A stretch of 64,000 bases of DNA, from NCBI RefSeq assembly GCF_048569485.1, contig NC_134360.1:203791692-203855691 (forward strand), in the 5' to 3' direction. Every line of letters starts with the position of its first letter. Positions within the stretch are counted from its first letter, which is position 1. Made by a program: the position numbers and the translations under genes. Below, piece after piece: positions 35,043 to 46,809 of the stretch. The notes under the pieces are model-generated. The model made no database searches, was not told the origin of the DNA, and was given only the letters and a program-made list of their open reading frames with translations. The stretch comes from Anomaloglossus baeobatrachus. Taxonomy: Eukaryota; Chordata; Amphibia; Anura; Aromobatidae.

Positions 35043-36175
35043 TGTGACGCACTGGCAAAACCAGGTAGTCACAGATAGGCCCCTGCACAACACCCTTCCA
35101 TCACTTAGGAAACACACAGCCGACCTGAAAGCCTAGTCACCCCCCCTTAGGGAAAGATAGACACACCAGTGGGTGGGACCAGGTGGTTGGACACGCCCAC
35201 CCAGGGGTCTAGACAGCCCGGGGCGGGAAAATGTGTAGTCTAGTCAGAAACTTAGTTAGTTCAAGTGGAGAGGAGTGTGGGCTGGAGCTAAGTGTATCTC
35301 CAGCAGAGGAAGTTCAAGTTGGACGGTGCCAGGGTAGGAGCCCTGGTGCCTTTGGCTAGGTGACAGACGGTGGTCTCCATCAGCAGGAGACGGGAAGATG
35401 GCTCGGCAGAACCGAGGTGGACCAGGACAGGGTTGTAGCCCACCGGTACCGACACGGGGAACCGACCCGAAAACTGGATCACAAAGGGGGGTACTCGGAC
35501 CCTGAAGCCAGGACCAGAAACCAGCGGCCTGGTTAATTAACCGATTGAGGCCAGGATTCTAGGTCCTGTCCCACCCAAAGTTCCTCATAGAAGACAACAG
35601 CCCACCGATAGGGATAAGAGGTCACCGCCAGGGCCTATAGATCCCACGGGCCAGCATCTGCAGGCACGGCTCCTTAGGCCACATCCAGCCAGCGGCGGAC
35701 TCCTGAGTTTCAGACTAGGAAGTCCACCTACACAAAGTCAGTGCAGAGGAAAAGGATAGAGACCACCAGCCCGGGTGGGGGAGCCGAATGCAACCAGCTG
35801 CGGTGCCGGCCACGAGCACCTTAGTTTACCAAAGACTCGTGTGATTCATTGACTGTGAGTAATAAAACATCCCCTTGCTGTCGCTATACCCTGCACAAGA
35901 CACTGGGTCCCGGGGCAACCATCCCTACGCACGGAGGGGTTAACATCCAGTTGCCGCTACATCTCCCCCGGGTGCCCCATAACCGCAGCGGTGGTGTCCC
36001 AACTCACCACACACCGTGGGTGGCGTCACGAACTTAATACGGCCTAGCCCGTACATCTACGTCCCCCTTTTCATACGGCATGTCCATGAGACTCCCGGGT
36101 CTGGAGACCCTCAAGCCACCCCTCTTAGAAGGTCCGGACCCGAGCAGCGGCGGCTGCTGGCACGGGGGCGGCACA
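35043..36175 (+). mobile_element. Solo LTR, family B, uninterrupted
   Basis: 1133 bp, TGTGACGCACTGGC to GGCGGCACA. Flanks CACA and CACG agree at three of four bases. Core primer-like motif at 36021-36033. It preserves the empty site for the Penelope-like insertion seen in the copy at 19063. Confidence 0.82.
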
Positions 36176-37232
36176 CACGCGCAGCCATGTGCGTCATATG
36201 CCCAGATGGCAATGGTGCCCGCAGTGGCCAATCAGAGACCGTAACATCACCAATGATGGCATCAACGACCAATCAGAGGCCGCCACGTCACTGAACAGGG
36301 ACTTAGCCTCAAAACTTACAACAATCCTGGACACCTGACGCCTAGCAGCCAGGCGCCTGGAGTGGTGGACAGGTGGCGTAGGAGAGCCAGCAGGCACCAC
36401 AGCAGGGAATGAAAATGGAGCAGGAGCAGTTCAAGATTCAGGAGAACCCTGAACCGTAACAGAGTGGTTTCAACTTTTAGGGTTTTTTAGCTTTTCAAAC
36501 TTTTTTTAACTTTTGTTTAATGATTATACTAGTCCTCCTAGGGGACTTTCTGACTTCACAGTCTAAGCACTTGTGCTGATCAGAGCTATGCTGCACCATC
36601 ACTCTGAACAGCGAAAATGCAGTGTTATTGTGAGTGCAGACGCTCTGTCGGCTTCCACAGGAAGTCATGGTAGCATCAGGGGTCATCAGCTGATCCCGTG
36701 CTACCATGGCAACACCATAGCATCCTGTGATCACGTCACAGGGCCAACGATGGCGGTGGGGCCTTCGTGGTCCTCACTGCAGCCCTTTAAATTGCGCTGT
36801 CAGAGTTTGACAGCGCAATCTAACGGGTTAACAGATGCGGGTGGATCTGAGATCCACCCACGCATGTTAACCGCACATCTCTGCAGATCAGATCAGCAGA
36901 CAGGTGCGGGGAATACAATGGGCTCGCCACTGGAGCCTGCGGTAACCGGAGAGAGGCGACCAAAGACGTATCAGTACATCCTTCGTCATGAAGGGGTTAA
37001 CAACCTCATTGATAGCAGCAGAGGTTGTAAGTGCAGGGATTTCAACATGAGGCGCTCATACTCAACTCTGAATAAATTGAGATGGTTTGATGATTTTTGT
37101 AATTCCACTACTTTTCCTTCTAGCTACTGTAACTTCAATGATGGAAATGTATAATTGCTTAATATAAGGATGTGTTTCACTTTCATTTTCAGCATTTTAG
37201 TATATTCTGAAACATATTTTATTACGGCTTAC

Positions 37233-37352
37233 CAGGTTTCTTTGCTAAGTAGGATTAGATCCTAACTTTTAAAGAGACTTCCAAGGAAGAATACCGCCTT
37301 CAGTGCCTTCACCAACAATGCCACCTCCAGTGCCACCACTGGCAATATTGCG
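37233..37352 (-). CDS. Probable last coding exon of an unrecognised host gene
   Basis: On the - strand an acceptor (TTTTTTGTATTTAG) ends at 37353. The exon then reads, in the frame kept by the upstream exons, RNIASGGTGGGIVGEGTEGG and ILPWKSL, then a stop at 37271-37269. A strong donor GAAACCTG|GTAAGC follows at 37232, so the rest is 3' untranslated and the mRNA continues to another exon, plausibly 29200-29058. The Gly-rich part is an imperfect duplication (GGTGGGIV, GEGTEGGIL). A second acceptor 19 bases upstream (37371) is possible. All frames close inside this exon, as expected for a terminal coding exon. Family not recognised. Confidence 0.5.
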
Positions 37353-37838
37353 CTAAATACAAAAAAGACATCTGAAACCAGGAGCAAATATTTATGGAAA
37401 GCAATGAAAAGACAATTATAAGATACACTAGAAGGTGGCCCGATTCTACGCATCGGATATTCTAGAATTTACGTATTGTGTAGTTCATGTATGATTTTTG
37501 TTATATATATAGATGTTGTTGTGTGTAGTTACCAAGTATTTGTGTAGGGCGCTGTACATGTTCTGGGTGTTGTCTGGGTGTGGCGGGGGGTGAGAGCGGT
37601 GTTGTATGTGTGTTGCGTTGTTTGTGGAGCGCTGTGTGTCTGTAGCGTTGTGTGTGTGTTGCACGGTTTGTGTGTGTGTGTGGTGTGTTTTGGGGGGAGG
37701 TATGATTTGTGCAATGTGTGTGTTGTGCGGTATGTGCGTATATTTGTGTGTGCCGCGGTGTTTGTGTGTTGGGTGTTGTGTGTGTGCAGCGTTGTCTGTG
37801 TGTGTGGGTGTCTGTGTAGGGCAGTTGTTTGTGGTTCC

Positions 37839-37883
<45 letters not shown>

Positions 37884-37885
37884 CC

Positions 37886-38605
37886 ATCGTGCTCCATCCC
37901 CCATGCAGCGCACTCCCCATCGTGCTCCATCCCCCATGCAGCGCACTCCCCATCGTGCTCCATCCCCTATGCTGCGCACCCCCCATCGTGCTCCATCTCC
38001 CATGCTGTGCACTCCCAAACGTGCTCCATCCGCCATGCTGCGCACTCCCAAACGTGCTCCATCCACCATGCTGCGCACTCCCAAACGTGCTCCATCCGCC
38101 ATGCTGCGCACTCCCAAACGTGCTCCATCCGCCATGCTGCGCACTCCCAAACGTGCTCCATCCGCCATGCTGCGCACTCCCAAACGTGCTCCATCTGCCA
38201 TGCTGCGCACTCCCAAACGTGCTCCATCCGCCATGCTGCGCACTCCCAAATGTGCTCCATCCGCCATGCTGCGCACTCCCAAACGTGCTCCATCCGCCAT
38301 GCTGCGCACTCCCAAACGTGCTCCATCCGCCATGCTGCGCACTCCCAAACGTGCTCCATCCGCCATGCTGCGCACTCCCAAACGTGCTCCATCCGCCATG
38401 CTGCGCACTCCCAAACGTGGTCCATACGCCATGCTGCGCACTCCCAAACGTGGTCCATACGCCATGCTGCGCACTCCCAAACGTGCTCCATCCGCCATGC
38501 TGCGCACTCCCAAACGTGCTCCATCCGCCATGCTGCGCACTCCCAAACGTGCTCCATCCCCCTTGCTGCGCACCCCCCATCGTGCTCCCTCCCCCATGCT
38601 GCACC
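37886..38605. repeat. 33-bp minisatellite, about 22 copies
   Basis: The unit begins CATGCTGCGCACTCCCAAAC and is 33 bp, a multiple of three, so all frames stay open: + strand frames read APSAMLRTPKR repeats. These give frames of up to 652 residues that are not genes. Confidence 0.9.
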
Positions 38606-39345
38606 AGCATCAGCCTCTCTATCCGCAGCATCAGCCTCTCTGCCCGCAGCATCAGCCTCTCTCCTCCCAGCATCAGCCTCTCTACCCGCAGCATCAGCCT
38701 CTCTCCTCCCAGCATCAGCCTCTCTGTCCCCAGCATCAGCCTCTCTGTCCCCAGCATCAGCCTCTCTGTCCCCAGCATCAGCCTCTCTCATCCCAGCATC
38801 AGCCTCTCTCCTCCCAGCATCAGCCTTTTCTGTCCCCAGCATCAGCCTCTCTCCTCCCAGCATCAGCCTTTTCTGTCCCTAGCATCAGCCTCTCTCCTCC
38901 CAGCATCAGCCTCTCTCCTCCCAGCCTACCCCAGCCTCAGCCTCCCCCAGCATCAGCCTCTCTCCTCCCAGCATCAGCCTCTCTCCTCCCAGCATCAGCC
39001 TCTCTCCTCCCAGCATCAGCCTCTCTCCTCCCAGCATCAGCCTTTTCTGTCCCCAGCATCAGCCTCTCTCCTCCCAGCCTACCCCAGCCTCAGCCTCCCC
39101 CAGCCTCAGCCTCTCTCCTCCCAGCATCAGCCTCTCTCCTCCCAGCCTCCCCCAGCCTCAGCCTCCCCCAGCATCAGCCTCTCTCCTCCCAGCATCAGCC
39201 TCTCTCCTCCCAGCCTACCCCAGCATCAGCCTCTCTCCTCCCAGCATCAGCCTTTTCGGTCCCCAGCATCAGCCTCTCTCCTCCCAGCCTACCCCAGCCT
39301 CCCCCAGCATCAGCCTCTCTTCTCTCAGCCTCCTCCAGCACGCCG
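38606..39345. repeat. 21-bp minisatellite
   Basis: The unit begins CATCAGCCTCTCTCC and is mostly 21 bp, with occasional longer variants containing TTTTCTGTCCC. About 30 copies to 39345. Confidence 0.88.
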
Positions 39346-39367
39346 TGCTCCTCTGCCGACACTCACA

Positions 39368-39495
39368 GATCCGATCGCATACACTCACACACACCCGATC
39401 GCATACACTCACACACACCCGATCGCATACACTCACACACACCCGATCGCATACACTCACACACCCCCGATCGCATACACTCACACACACACACA
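39368..39495. repeat. 24-bp minisatellite, about five copies
   Basis: The unit CGATCGCATACACTCACACA plus CACC is repeated almost exactly and leads into a CA run. Confidence 0.88.
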
Positions 39496-40231
39496 TTGAC
39501 GATATTGCACATATGCGCTCATACTCACAACATCCGGAGATACCACATGCTTCTGGCCATGTGATCCTCCGGCAGGTCCTGGAAGCTCACAGCACAGTAT
39601 CGCCGCCGAGAAGCAAGCGATATCCCAGGATGTTGTGAGTATGTGGATGCGATGTGATGTGTGTGTGAGGTGTGTGTGATCTGATGTGTGTGTGTGTGTA
39701 TGTGTGCGTGTGTGTATGTTCCGCCGCTGCAGGACCTTGATGCGCTGGTAACTATGCTACCATGGTTACCAGCGTATCTCGTCCCCCGCTCGCACGGGAG
39801 CCCACACCAGCATACGCCGGCCAGCCCCAGCAATGCGAGGGTATGTGTCGGCTGGTTTGGCGGCGTACGCTGATGTGGGCTCCCAGGGGTACAGTACTCA
39901 CCTGGTAGTCGTGGCTCCGTTACCGTGTCGGTTCGGGGAATGCGTGGGGGGCGGGGCCAGAGCTAGTGTGCATTGCGTGAGGGGGGCGGGGCGTGGCCGA
40001 GTTGCCAATGCCTGCAGGGTGCCGGGGCAAGAGGCCAATCTGTGGGGGGGAGGAGCCTGGGCGAGCGGCCGGCCAATCCGTGTGGGGGCGCAGCCTGGGC
40101 GAGCGGCCAATCCGTGTGGGGGGGCGGGGCCATGGCGAGCCCAGCGGCCAATCAGCTTTGTGTCACCGTAAGGACACAATTTTGGAGCAAGACAGACAGA
40201 CAGACAGAATAAGGCAATTATATATATAGAT

Positions 40232-40608
40232 AGTAGCAATTTTTCACAAAAATCAAGTTTCCTTTGATTTCCAACAATTAATTTTTCTGCAGAAGCTTTT
40301 CAAGACAGAGAAGCAAAGTTCTGACAATTTCTACATTACCTCTAATTTATAGCAATAATGAGCCATTCAGGGACAGATTACAAGTTAGGGAATTACATTT
40401 ACAGCAACTCCATAACATTTACCTATTACAAAGATTACTTCCTATTTGTATAATTTTGGCTGATAGGGAAAAAAATTTGTATAAAATTCTCCCCAACACA
40501 GATGTCTTCAAATAATAGGCAATTAATAATGTGATCACAGAAAACCTGCATGATATACAACGGTTCAAATTCATCAACGTATTTTTGACAGAAATCAGGC
40601 GTGTTACA
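40232..40608. other. Non-repeat island, no exon called
   Basis: AT-rich sequence inside the presumed intron of the - strand gene. A - strand acceptor and an ATAG|GTAAAT donor can be found, but the enclosed frames close, so no exon is called. Confidence 0.4.
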
Positions 40609-41126
40609 TTAAAGGGAACCTATCAGCAGATTTGGGGCCTATAAGCTGTGGCCACCACCAGTGGGCTCTTATATACAGCATTCTAACATGGTAATACTCA
40701 CCTAACGGTCGGTGCGGAGGAGTTGGGTCGTATGGGCGTCTCCATTCTCCGGTGCCGGCGCCTCCTCTTTCGGCCATATTTGTTCTCCTTCTTCTGAAGC
40801 CTGGGTGCATGACGCGTCTGACATCATTCACACTCGCCGGCATTGAGGTCCTGTGCAGGTGCACTTTGATCTGCCCTGAGTATTGTAGTGCACCTGTGTG
40901 GGACTGGCGAGTGTGTATGACGTAGGACGAGTCATGCACACAAGTTTCAGACGGAGAATATATGACCCAACTCCACCGCAGCGACCGTTTAAGTATTATA
41001 AAAAATGTTTACGTTCTCCACAGCAGCCTGGGTTCCTATATAAAGCATGTTAGAATGCTGTATATAAGAGCCCACTAATGGTGGCTGCAGCTTATAGGCC
41101 CCAAATCTGCTGACAGGTTCCCTTCA
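40609..41126. mobile_element. MITE with long terminal inverted repeats, TTAA type
   Basis: TTAAAGGGAACCTATCAGCA at 40609 is mirrored by TGACAGGTTCCCTTCA ending at 41126. The inner arms match further (GATTTGGGGCCTATAAGC and inverse; AGCATTCTAACATG and inverse). 518 bp. Confidence 0.8.
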
Positions 41127-41591
41127 AGTCATAAAATATTTGCACAACTCAAGTTTGCTCATAAATGTTGCAACCTTTGGTGTTTTCATACACGTTTTCT
41201 CAAGTTCCACTAAAATGGACAGAGATAGGGCGGGATGGGGACGTAACACCAAAGCTTGTCTACTTCATGATGAGCTGTGGTGCTCCTTAAACCAGAAATC
41301 TTACTCCAATCCCTGACTGGAGTAAGATTTGGGGTGAGGCCCACTGAGGCACTCATCACTTTTCAGACAAGCCCTATTCATTAAGAGGCATATAACTCTT
41401 AATGAATCAGGAGCACCAGACTCCACCATGCCCCTTATCAAGACTGATGTTGTTTATTGGACTATGTCAGAAAGTGAACGGAGACACATAACTGATAATT
41501 CCCAGTGGTTAATGAAGTCATAGATTTCTGGGAGGAATTACTAAAGAATGGCAGAATTCAGAGTTCTGAGAAAAAGTCTTCCGCGTTGTTA
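41127..41591. other. Non-coding, short inverted repeat
   Basis: GAAATCTTACTCCA and TGGAGTAAGATTT near 41299-41332, and ATTAAGAG/CTCTTAAT near 41390-41403, suggest a decayed DNA element. No gene. Confidence 0.35.
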
Positions 41592-41703
41592 TACCGTATT
41601 TTTCGGATTATAATACGCACTTTTCCTCCCAAAAATTTTGGAGAAAAATGAGGGGATGCGTCTTTTAATCCGAATGTAGCTTACCGGGGGTGGTGGAGAG
41701 GGG

Positions 41704-42008
41704 TGTGAGGTAGCGTCGTCGGCTGCGCTGCAGAAGACACGGGATCCAGGCACCAAGGTTCACAACACACGGTTTATTATCCAAAGAAAAAGTCCACAAT
41801 AGTACATATGTGCCTTTCCGGCAGAGAACTCAGGGAGATGTGATCACTCCCTCACACCCGGCACACCTGCCCTCGTTCCTGAATCTATTTAACCCTTCCT
41901 TCAGCCTGTAGGGAAACAGCATTAACCCTATAGTGGATTATCATGGAGTGAGCACAACCGGGGCGAGACATACCGGCCGTCATAGATAACCCCGGTCACA
42001 GTCTCACA
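41704..42008 (-). repeat. 3' LTR of Gmr1-like element
   Basis: 305 bp, TGTGAGGTAGCG to GTCTCACA on the + strand. Confidence 0.9.
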
Positions 42009-45000
42009 TACCCCCCCCCCTCAGTTCAAGCGTGCGGGGTTGAACTCCTGCCATCAAACACGGGCCGCGGGACAAGGCATCGGCGTTGCCCTGCAACCTA
42101 CCGGCCCGGTGTTCAACCGTAAACCGGAAGTTCTGCAGAGAAAGGAACCACCGGGTAACCCGGGCATTCCGTTCCTTGGCGGACCTCATCCAGACCAGTG
42201 GAGAGTGATCCGTCACCAAGCGAAACTGACGTCCCAGCAGGTAATAGCGTAGGGACTCCAAGGCCCACTTGATCGCCAGGCACTCCTTCTCCACTACGCT
42301 ATAATTCCGCTCGGGAGGGGTGAGCTTCCTACTTAAGAAGGTGACGGGGTGTTCCTCCCCCTGAACCACCTGAGACAGCACTGCCCCCAGGCCGACCTCC
42401 GAGGCGTCAGTCTGTACTATGAACTCCTTCCGGAAATCAGGGTTGACCAGAACGGGCTGTCCGCACAGGACCTCCTTCAGGGCCCGGAAGGAGTCCTCGG
42501 CCTGCGGAGTCCAGCGCACCATGACGGACTTCTTGCCTTTGAGAAGGTCCGTCAAGGGGGCTGATAGTCCCGCAAAATCTTTTACAAACCTCCTGTAGTA
42601 CCCCACGATACCCAGGAAGGCCCTAACCTGCTTCGTGGTCAGGGGTCTAGGCCACTTCTAGATCGCCTCGACCTTGTTAATTTGGGGCTTAATCACTCCT
42701 TGGCCTATCACGTAGCCCAAGTAGCGGGCTTCCGTGAGTCCCAATGCACATTTCTTGGGATTGGCTGTCAATCCGGCTGTTCGAAGCGCGTCCACCACCG
42801 CTTGTACCTGTTCCAAGTGAGTCTGCCAATCGGAGCTGTAAATAATGATGTCATCCAGGTACGCTGATGCATACGCCTGGTGGGGTTCCAGCACTAAGTC
42901 CATCAACCTCTGGAACGTGGCCGGAGCGCCATGTAACCCAAAAGGCAAGACAACATAGTGGAAGAGACCCTCCGGCGTAACAAAAGCGGTTTTCTCCTTG
43001 GCGGACTCCGTTAGTGGCACCTGCCAGTACCCCTTGGTCAGGTCGAGCGTGGTAAAATATCGCGCCTGTCCCAGCCTATCAATCAGCTCATCCACCCGGG
43101 GCATGGGGTAGAGATCAAACTTGGATATTTCGTTCAATCTCCTAAAGTCATTGCAGAACCTTAAGGAGCCATCGGGTTTTGGTATTAGGACAATCGGACT
43201 AGCCCATTCACTCCGGGATTTTTCAATGACCCCCAGGCGTAACATTGTCTTTACTTCCTCCGATATGGCTTGTCGTCGAGCCTCCGGTACCCGGTATGAC
43301 TTCAGGCGTACCTTCAGGTCGGGCTCGGTGACAATATCATGTCGTATCAGACTGGTCCTACCGGGCAGCTCAGAGAAGACATCGGGGTTCTGCTGAACCA
43401 ACCGTCTGGCCTCTCGCCTCTGTTGCTTGGTGAGGGCTTCTCCAATCCTTACTTCCGGTTCGTCCTCTCCGGAGGTCGCTGGAGCCGGATGTGAACGACC
43501 CGAAGAGGAGGGAGGTGGGGAAAAAACAGCCATCAGGCTTTCCCGTTCCTGCCAAGGTTTTAATAGGTTGACATGGTATATTTGTTCAGGTTTCCGCCTA
43601 CCGGGCTGCAATACTTTATAGTTAACCACCCCGACTCTTTCCTTTATCTCGTAGGGGCCTTGCCACTGAGCCAGGAATTTACTCTCCGCCGTGGGGATTA
43701 ATACCAACACCCGATCCCCGGGTTTAAAGGTCCGCACGGTGGCTTGTCTATTGTAGCGGCCGCTTTGCGCGGCCTGAGCCTCCTGTAAATGCTCCGTCAC
43801 AATTGGCATGACCGCGCTTATGCGGTTCTGCATACCCAAAATGTGTTCAATCACACTTTTATGGGGGGTGGGCTCCTGCTCCCAGGTTTCTTTTGCCAGG
43901 TCCAACAATCCCCGGGGATGTCGCCCGTATAACAATTCAAAAGGCGAAAACCCCGTGGATGCCTGTGGCACCTCTCGTATGGCAAACATCAAATAGGGAA
44001 GCATCATATCCCAGTCTTTCCCGTCTTTGGAAATCACCCTTTTGAGCATGGTTTTCAGGGTTTTATTGAATCGTTCCACTAAACCATCCGTCTGAGGATG
44101 ATACACAGACGTACGCAACTGCTTGATCTGGAGTAGCCGGCATAGCTCTTTGGTCACTTTAGACATGAATGGGGTCCCCTGATCCGTAAGGATCTCCTTG
44201 GGCAACCCCACCCGGCAGAACACAGCAAACAACTCCCGAGCTATAAGCTTGGCTGCAGTATGTCTGAGAGGTATCGCCTCGGGATACCGGGTGGCATAGT
44301 CAACGATCACTAGGATATGCTGGTGCCCTCGAGCAGACTTTACGAGGGGCCCCACCAGATCCATCCCTATCCGTTCAAAAGGGACTTCTATAATGGGTAA
44401 CGGTACCAACGGACTGCGAAAGTGGGTCAGGGGCGCGGTAAGCTGACACTCCGGGCAGGTTTCGCAGAACCGTTTTACCTCCCCAAAGACCCCGGGCCAA
44501 TAGAACCTTTGCAATATTCGCTCCTGCGTTTTCTTGACCCCTAGGTGACCACTCATCAGGTGTTTATGAGCCAAGTCGAGGACCCGCCGGCGATACGGCT
44601 GGGGCACCACCAACTGCTCTACCCCTACGCCCCGTATTTCATCTACCCGGTAGAGTAAATCCTGCTTAAGAGCGAAATGGGGGTATCTTACCTGGGCACC
44701 AGGCAGCTGTGCCACCCCGTCAACTACTGTCACCCGACTCCGGGCATGTATTAATGTAGGGTCCTGGAGTTGGGCTGTCCCAAACGTATCCGGGGACGCC
44801 TCCAACTCCGGGATGGGCTCGACCGTCTCAGCCTCTCCTGCCAATACCTCTAGGGGCGACCTATCAGGTTCACATCCTGTCCCTATCATGGGGACCCCTA
44901 CGGCAGGCGTCCCGGATTCAGGATTGTAGGGCTCAGGTCCCGGACTGACCAATATCTGAGGGGACTTAGGAGGTCCCTTCCATAAAGTCCAAAAATAGGG

Positions 45001-46452
45001 CAGATCCCTTCCTAGGATCACATCATAGGGAAGAGTATTAATAAGTCCCACCTCATGTTGCACCTGACCGCAAGGTGCTATGATGGTGACTATCCCCGTG
45101 GGATAGTCTCGGCGGTCCCCATGTATGCAAACCACCCCCACGGTACGTCCTGTGGCCTTTACTTTAGCCCTTAGGGTTGATCGCACAAGGGTCACTAAGC
45201 TTCCGGAATCCAACAAGCCTGTAACCGGACATCTATTCACCTGAATTTGGCACAAGTGGGGCTCAGTCTCTGGGTAGACCAGGTCAGCGGTACACACCAC
45301 CTGAGCATACATTGAACCCCGCCGGGTAACCCCACAATCCATGGGCTCCGTGGTGAGTGGACACTGGGCTTCTATATGTCCCACCCGCTGGCACCGCCAA
45401 CATCTAATAGGGAAGGACACCCCCTTGACGAGTTGTCGTTTAGGGTACATAGTTTTCCGGACCTCAGGGACGGAGGGTGCGGCCTCAGATGGGACGGTAG
45501 CGGACTCCCGCACCGGTGTCCGCGGTGGGTCCTTGGCCCTAGGCTTGGAGGTGCCGGACCGACGGGCGGTACGCAAAGTCTCAGTGTCTCGTATCAAGTC
45601 CTGCGTAGCCACATGCCGCTCTACCAGGGACACTAATTGGTCCAGGGTACTCGGGTCACCCTGTCCGACCCACCGTTGAACGGTGACGGGTAAAGTGCGC
45701 ACAAAACGATCCACTACTACCCTTTCCACCATTTGCGCCGGGCTCAGAGTGTCAGGCTGCAACCACTTTTTTACAAGATGTAACAAGTCATAGGCCTGGG
45801 AGCGTACGGGTTTGGCTTCCTCAAAGAACCACTGATTTACCCGCTGAGCCCGTACATAGGTATTCACCCCCAACCGAGCCAGTATTTCGGCTTTCAGGGT
45901 CACATAGTCAATGGCGTCCTCGGTACAGAGGTCCAGGTATGCTTTTTGGGGTTCCCCCGTCAGATAGGGTGACAATACCTCAGCCCACTGCGGGGTCGGC
46001 AGCTTTTCCCGCTCGGCCACCCGTTCAAACACCGCCAGGAACGCTTCCACATCATCACCCGAGGTCATCTTTTGCAACGCTTGTCTCACCGCTTTCCGGA
46101 CGCTGCCGTCGTCACCCGGTCCCTGGGTTGTTGCTGCCGGTCCGGCACGGATCGACTTGGCCAGGAGAGCCATCTGTTCTTGGTGCCTTTTTTCCTGCAA
46201 TTGCAAGGCTTGCTGCTGACGTGCATTGGCCTGATCCATCTGTTCTTGGAATTTTTTTTCCTGCACTTGCAAGGATTGGAGCAGGTGTGCATTGGTCTGT
46301 TGCTGCTGTGCATTAGCCTGTTGCTGCTGTGCATTAGCCTGTTGCTGCTGTGCATTAGCCTGAGCCAAATGCTTTAGTATGTCCTCCATGGCGTCGCCGG
46401 GTTTGGGCTGTAGTATAGCCGCTCGAATCCAGGACATGCGCAGCTGGGTCAC
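42004..46452 (-). pseudogene. Gag-pol region of the Gmr1-like element
   Basis: One very long frame covers gag to reverse transcriptase (42658-46452), and RNase H is read in 42004-42606. Gag begins with a Q-rich coiled-coil part (NAQQQQA repeats) and has a CCHC knuckle CWRCQRVGHIEAQC. Protease is marked by GLLDSGSLVTLV. Integrase has the HHCC finger (HLMSGHLGVKKTQ, CETCPECQ), core GMDLVGPL, DQGTPFMS and HPQTDGLVERFNKTLK. It lies before the RT, which has FTTLDLTKGYWQVPL and YLDDIIIYS. RNase H has VQTDASEVGLGAVLSQV. About one break; treated as a fossil. Confidence 0.9.
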
Positions 46453-46484
46453 CAGGGATGGATGCTACACCTCACCGGCTGTCA

Positions 46485-46502
46485 TGCCCGCATTCTCCAC
46501 CA
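46485..46502 (-). other. Primer-binding site, tRNA-Ala type
   Basis: TGGTGGAGAATGCGGGCA on the - strand complements ...GCCCGCATTCTCCA-CCA, the 3' end of a vertebrate tRNA-Ala as I recall it. It starts two bases inside the LTR edge. Confidence 0.65.
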
Positions 46503-46504
46503 TA

Positions 46505-46809
46505 TGTGAGGTAGCGTCGTCGGCTGCGCTGCAGAAGACACGGGATCCAGGCACCAAGGTTCACAGCACACGGTTTATTATCCAAAGAAAAAGTCCACAA
46601 TAGTACATATGTGCCTTTCCGGCAGAGAACTCAGGGAGATGTGATCACTCCCTCACACCCGGCACACCTGCCCTCGTTCCTGAATCTATTTAACCCTTCC
46701 TTCAGCCTGTAGGGAAACAGCATTAACCCTATAGTGGATTATCATGGAGTGAGCACAACCGGGGCGAGACATACCGGCCGTCATAGATAACCCCGGTCAC
46801 AGTCTCACA
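46505..46809 (-). repeat. 5' LTR of Gmr1-like element
   Basis: 305 bp, same ends as its partner and one difference by eye. Next to the tRNA-Ala-type primer site. Confidence 0.9.

Larger units (their letters stand above)
30659..36461. mobile_element. LTR-like unit (TGTTAC...GTAACA) carrying later insertions
   Basis: The boundary words TGTTAC and GTAACA are inverted, and the flanks GAGGG and GAGTG are similar but not identical. Net of the two insertions at 31095-35029 and 35043-36175 it is about 735 bp. Whether it is a solo LTR or a DNA element is open. Confidence 0.4.
29939..37000. mobile_element. TTAA-flanked non-autonomous DNA element, split by nested LTR insertions
   Basis: Starts TTAACCCCTTCA at 29939 and ends TGAAGGGGTTAA at 37000: TTAA plus an 8-bp inverted end, as in piggyBac/Kolobok-like elements. 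Its left part runs to about 30658 and its right part resumes at about 36462; together about 1.26 kb. The right part contains two hairpins, TTGCGCTGTCA/TGACAGCGCAA (36789-36820) and GGGTGGATCTGAGATCCACC (36839-36858). Everything between is a later insertion. Confidence 0.72.
37423..40231. mobile_element. Dispersed element filled with VNTR arrays
   Basis: The left end wording CTAGAAGGTGGCCCGATTCTA (from 37429) and the right end GACAGACAGACAGAATAAGG with TATATATAGAT (to about 40231) look like fixed element ends. The body is a GT-rich lead (37560-37880), three tandem arrays, an inverted pair CATACTCACAACATCC (39519) / GGATGTTGTGAGTATG (39630), and a GC-rich stretch with repeated GGCCAATC words (39950-40150). 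Non-coding. Class unknown; target duplication not settled. Confidence 0.45.
41704..46809 (-). mobile_element. Gmr1-like Ty3/Gypsy LTR retrotransposon, young
   Basis: 5106 bp with two 305-bp LTRs (41704-42008, 46505-46809) differing at one site by eye. On the - strand the primer-binding site TGGTGGAGAATGCGGGCA (46502-46485) lies two bases after the 5' LTR and matches the 3' end of a tRNA-Ala. A C-rich complement of a polypurine tract (42010-42019) adjoins the 3' LTR. Pol domains run protease, integrase, reverse transcriptase, RNase H, the Ty1/copia-like order known for Gmr1 Gypsy elements. It looks nearly whole, with about one break. No clear target duplication was found. Confidence 0.9.

Noticed and set aside
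37501-39564. Very long open frames on both strands (up to 652 residues)
   Set aside because: They read through 33-, 21- and 24-bp tandem arrays whose units are multiples of three; the translated peptides are pure repeats, open in several frames and both strands at once.
40425-40550. Possible - strand exon between GCAG and GTAAAT
   Set aside because: Weak splice sites; the longer version closes in the frame needed and the shorter one does not keep phase with the neighbouring exons.
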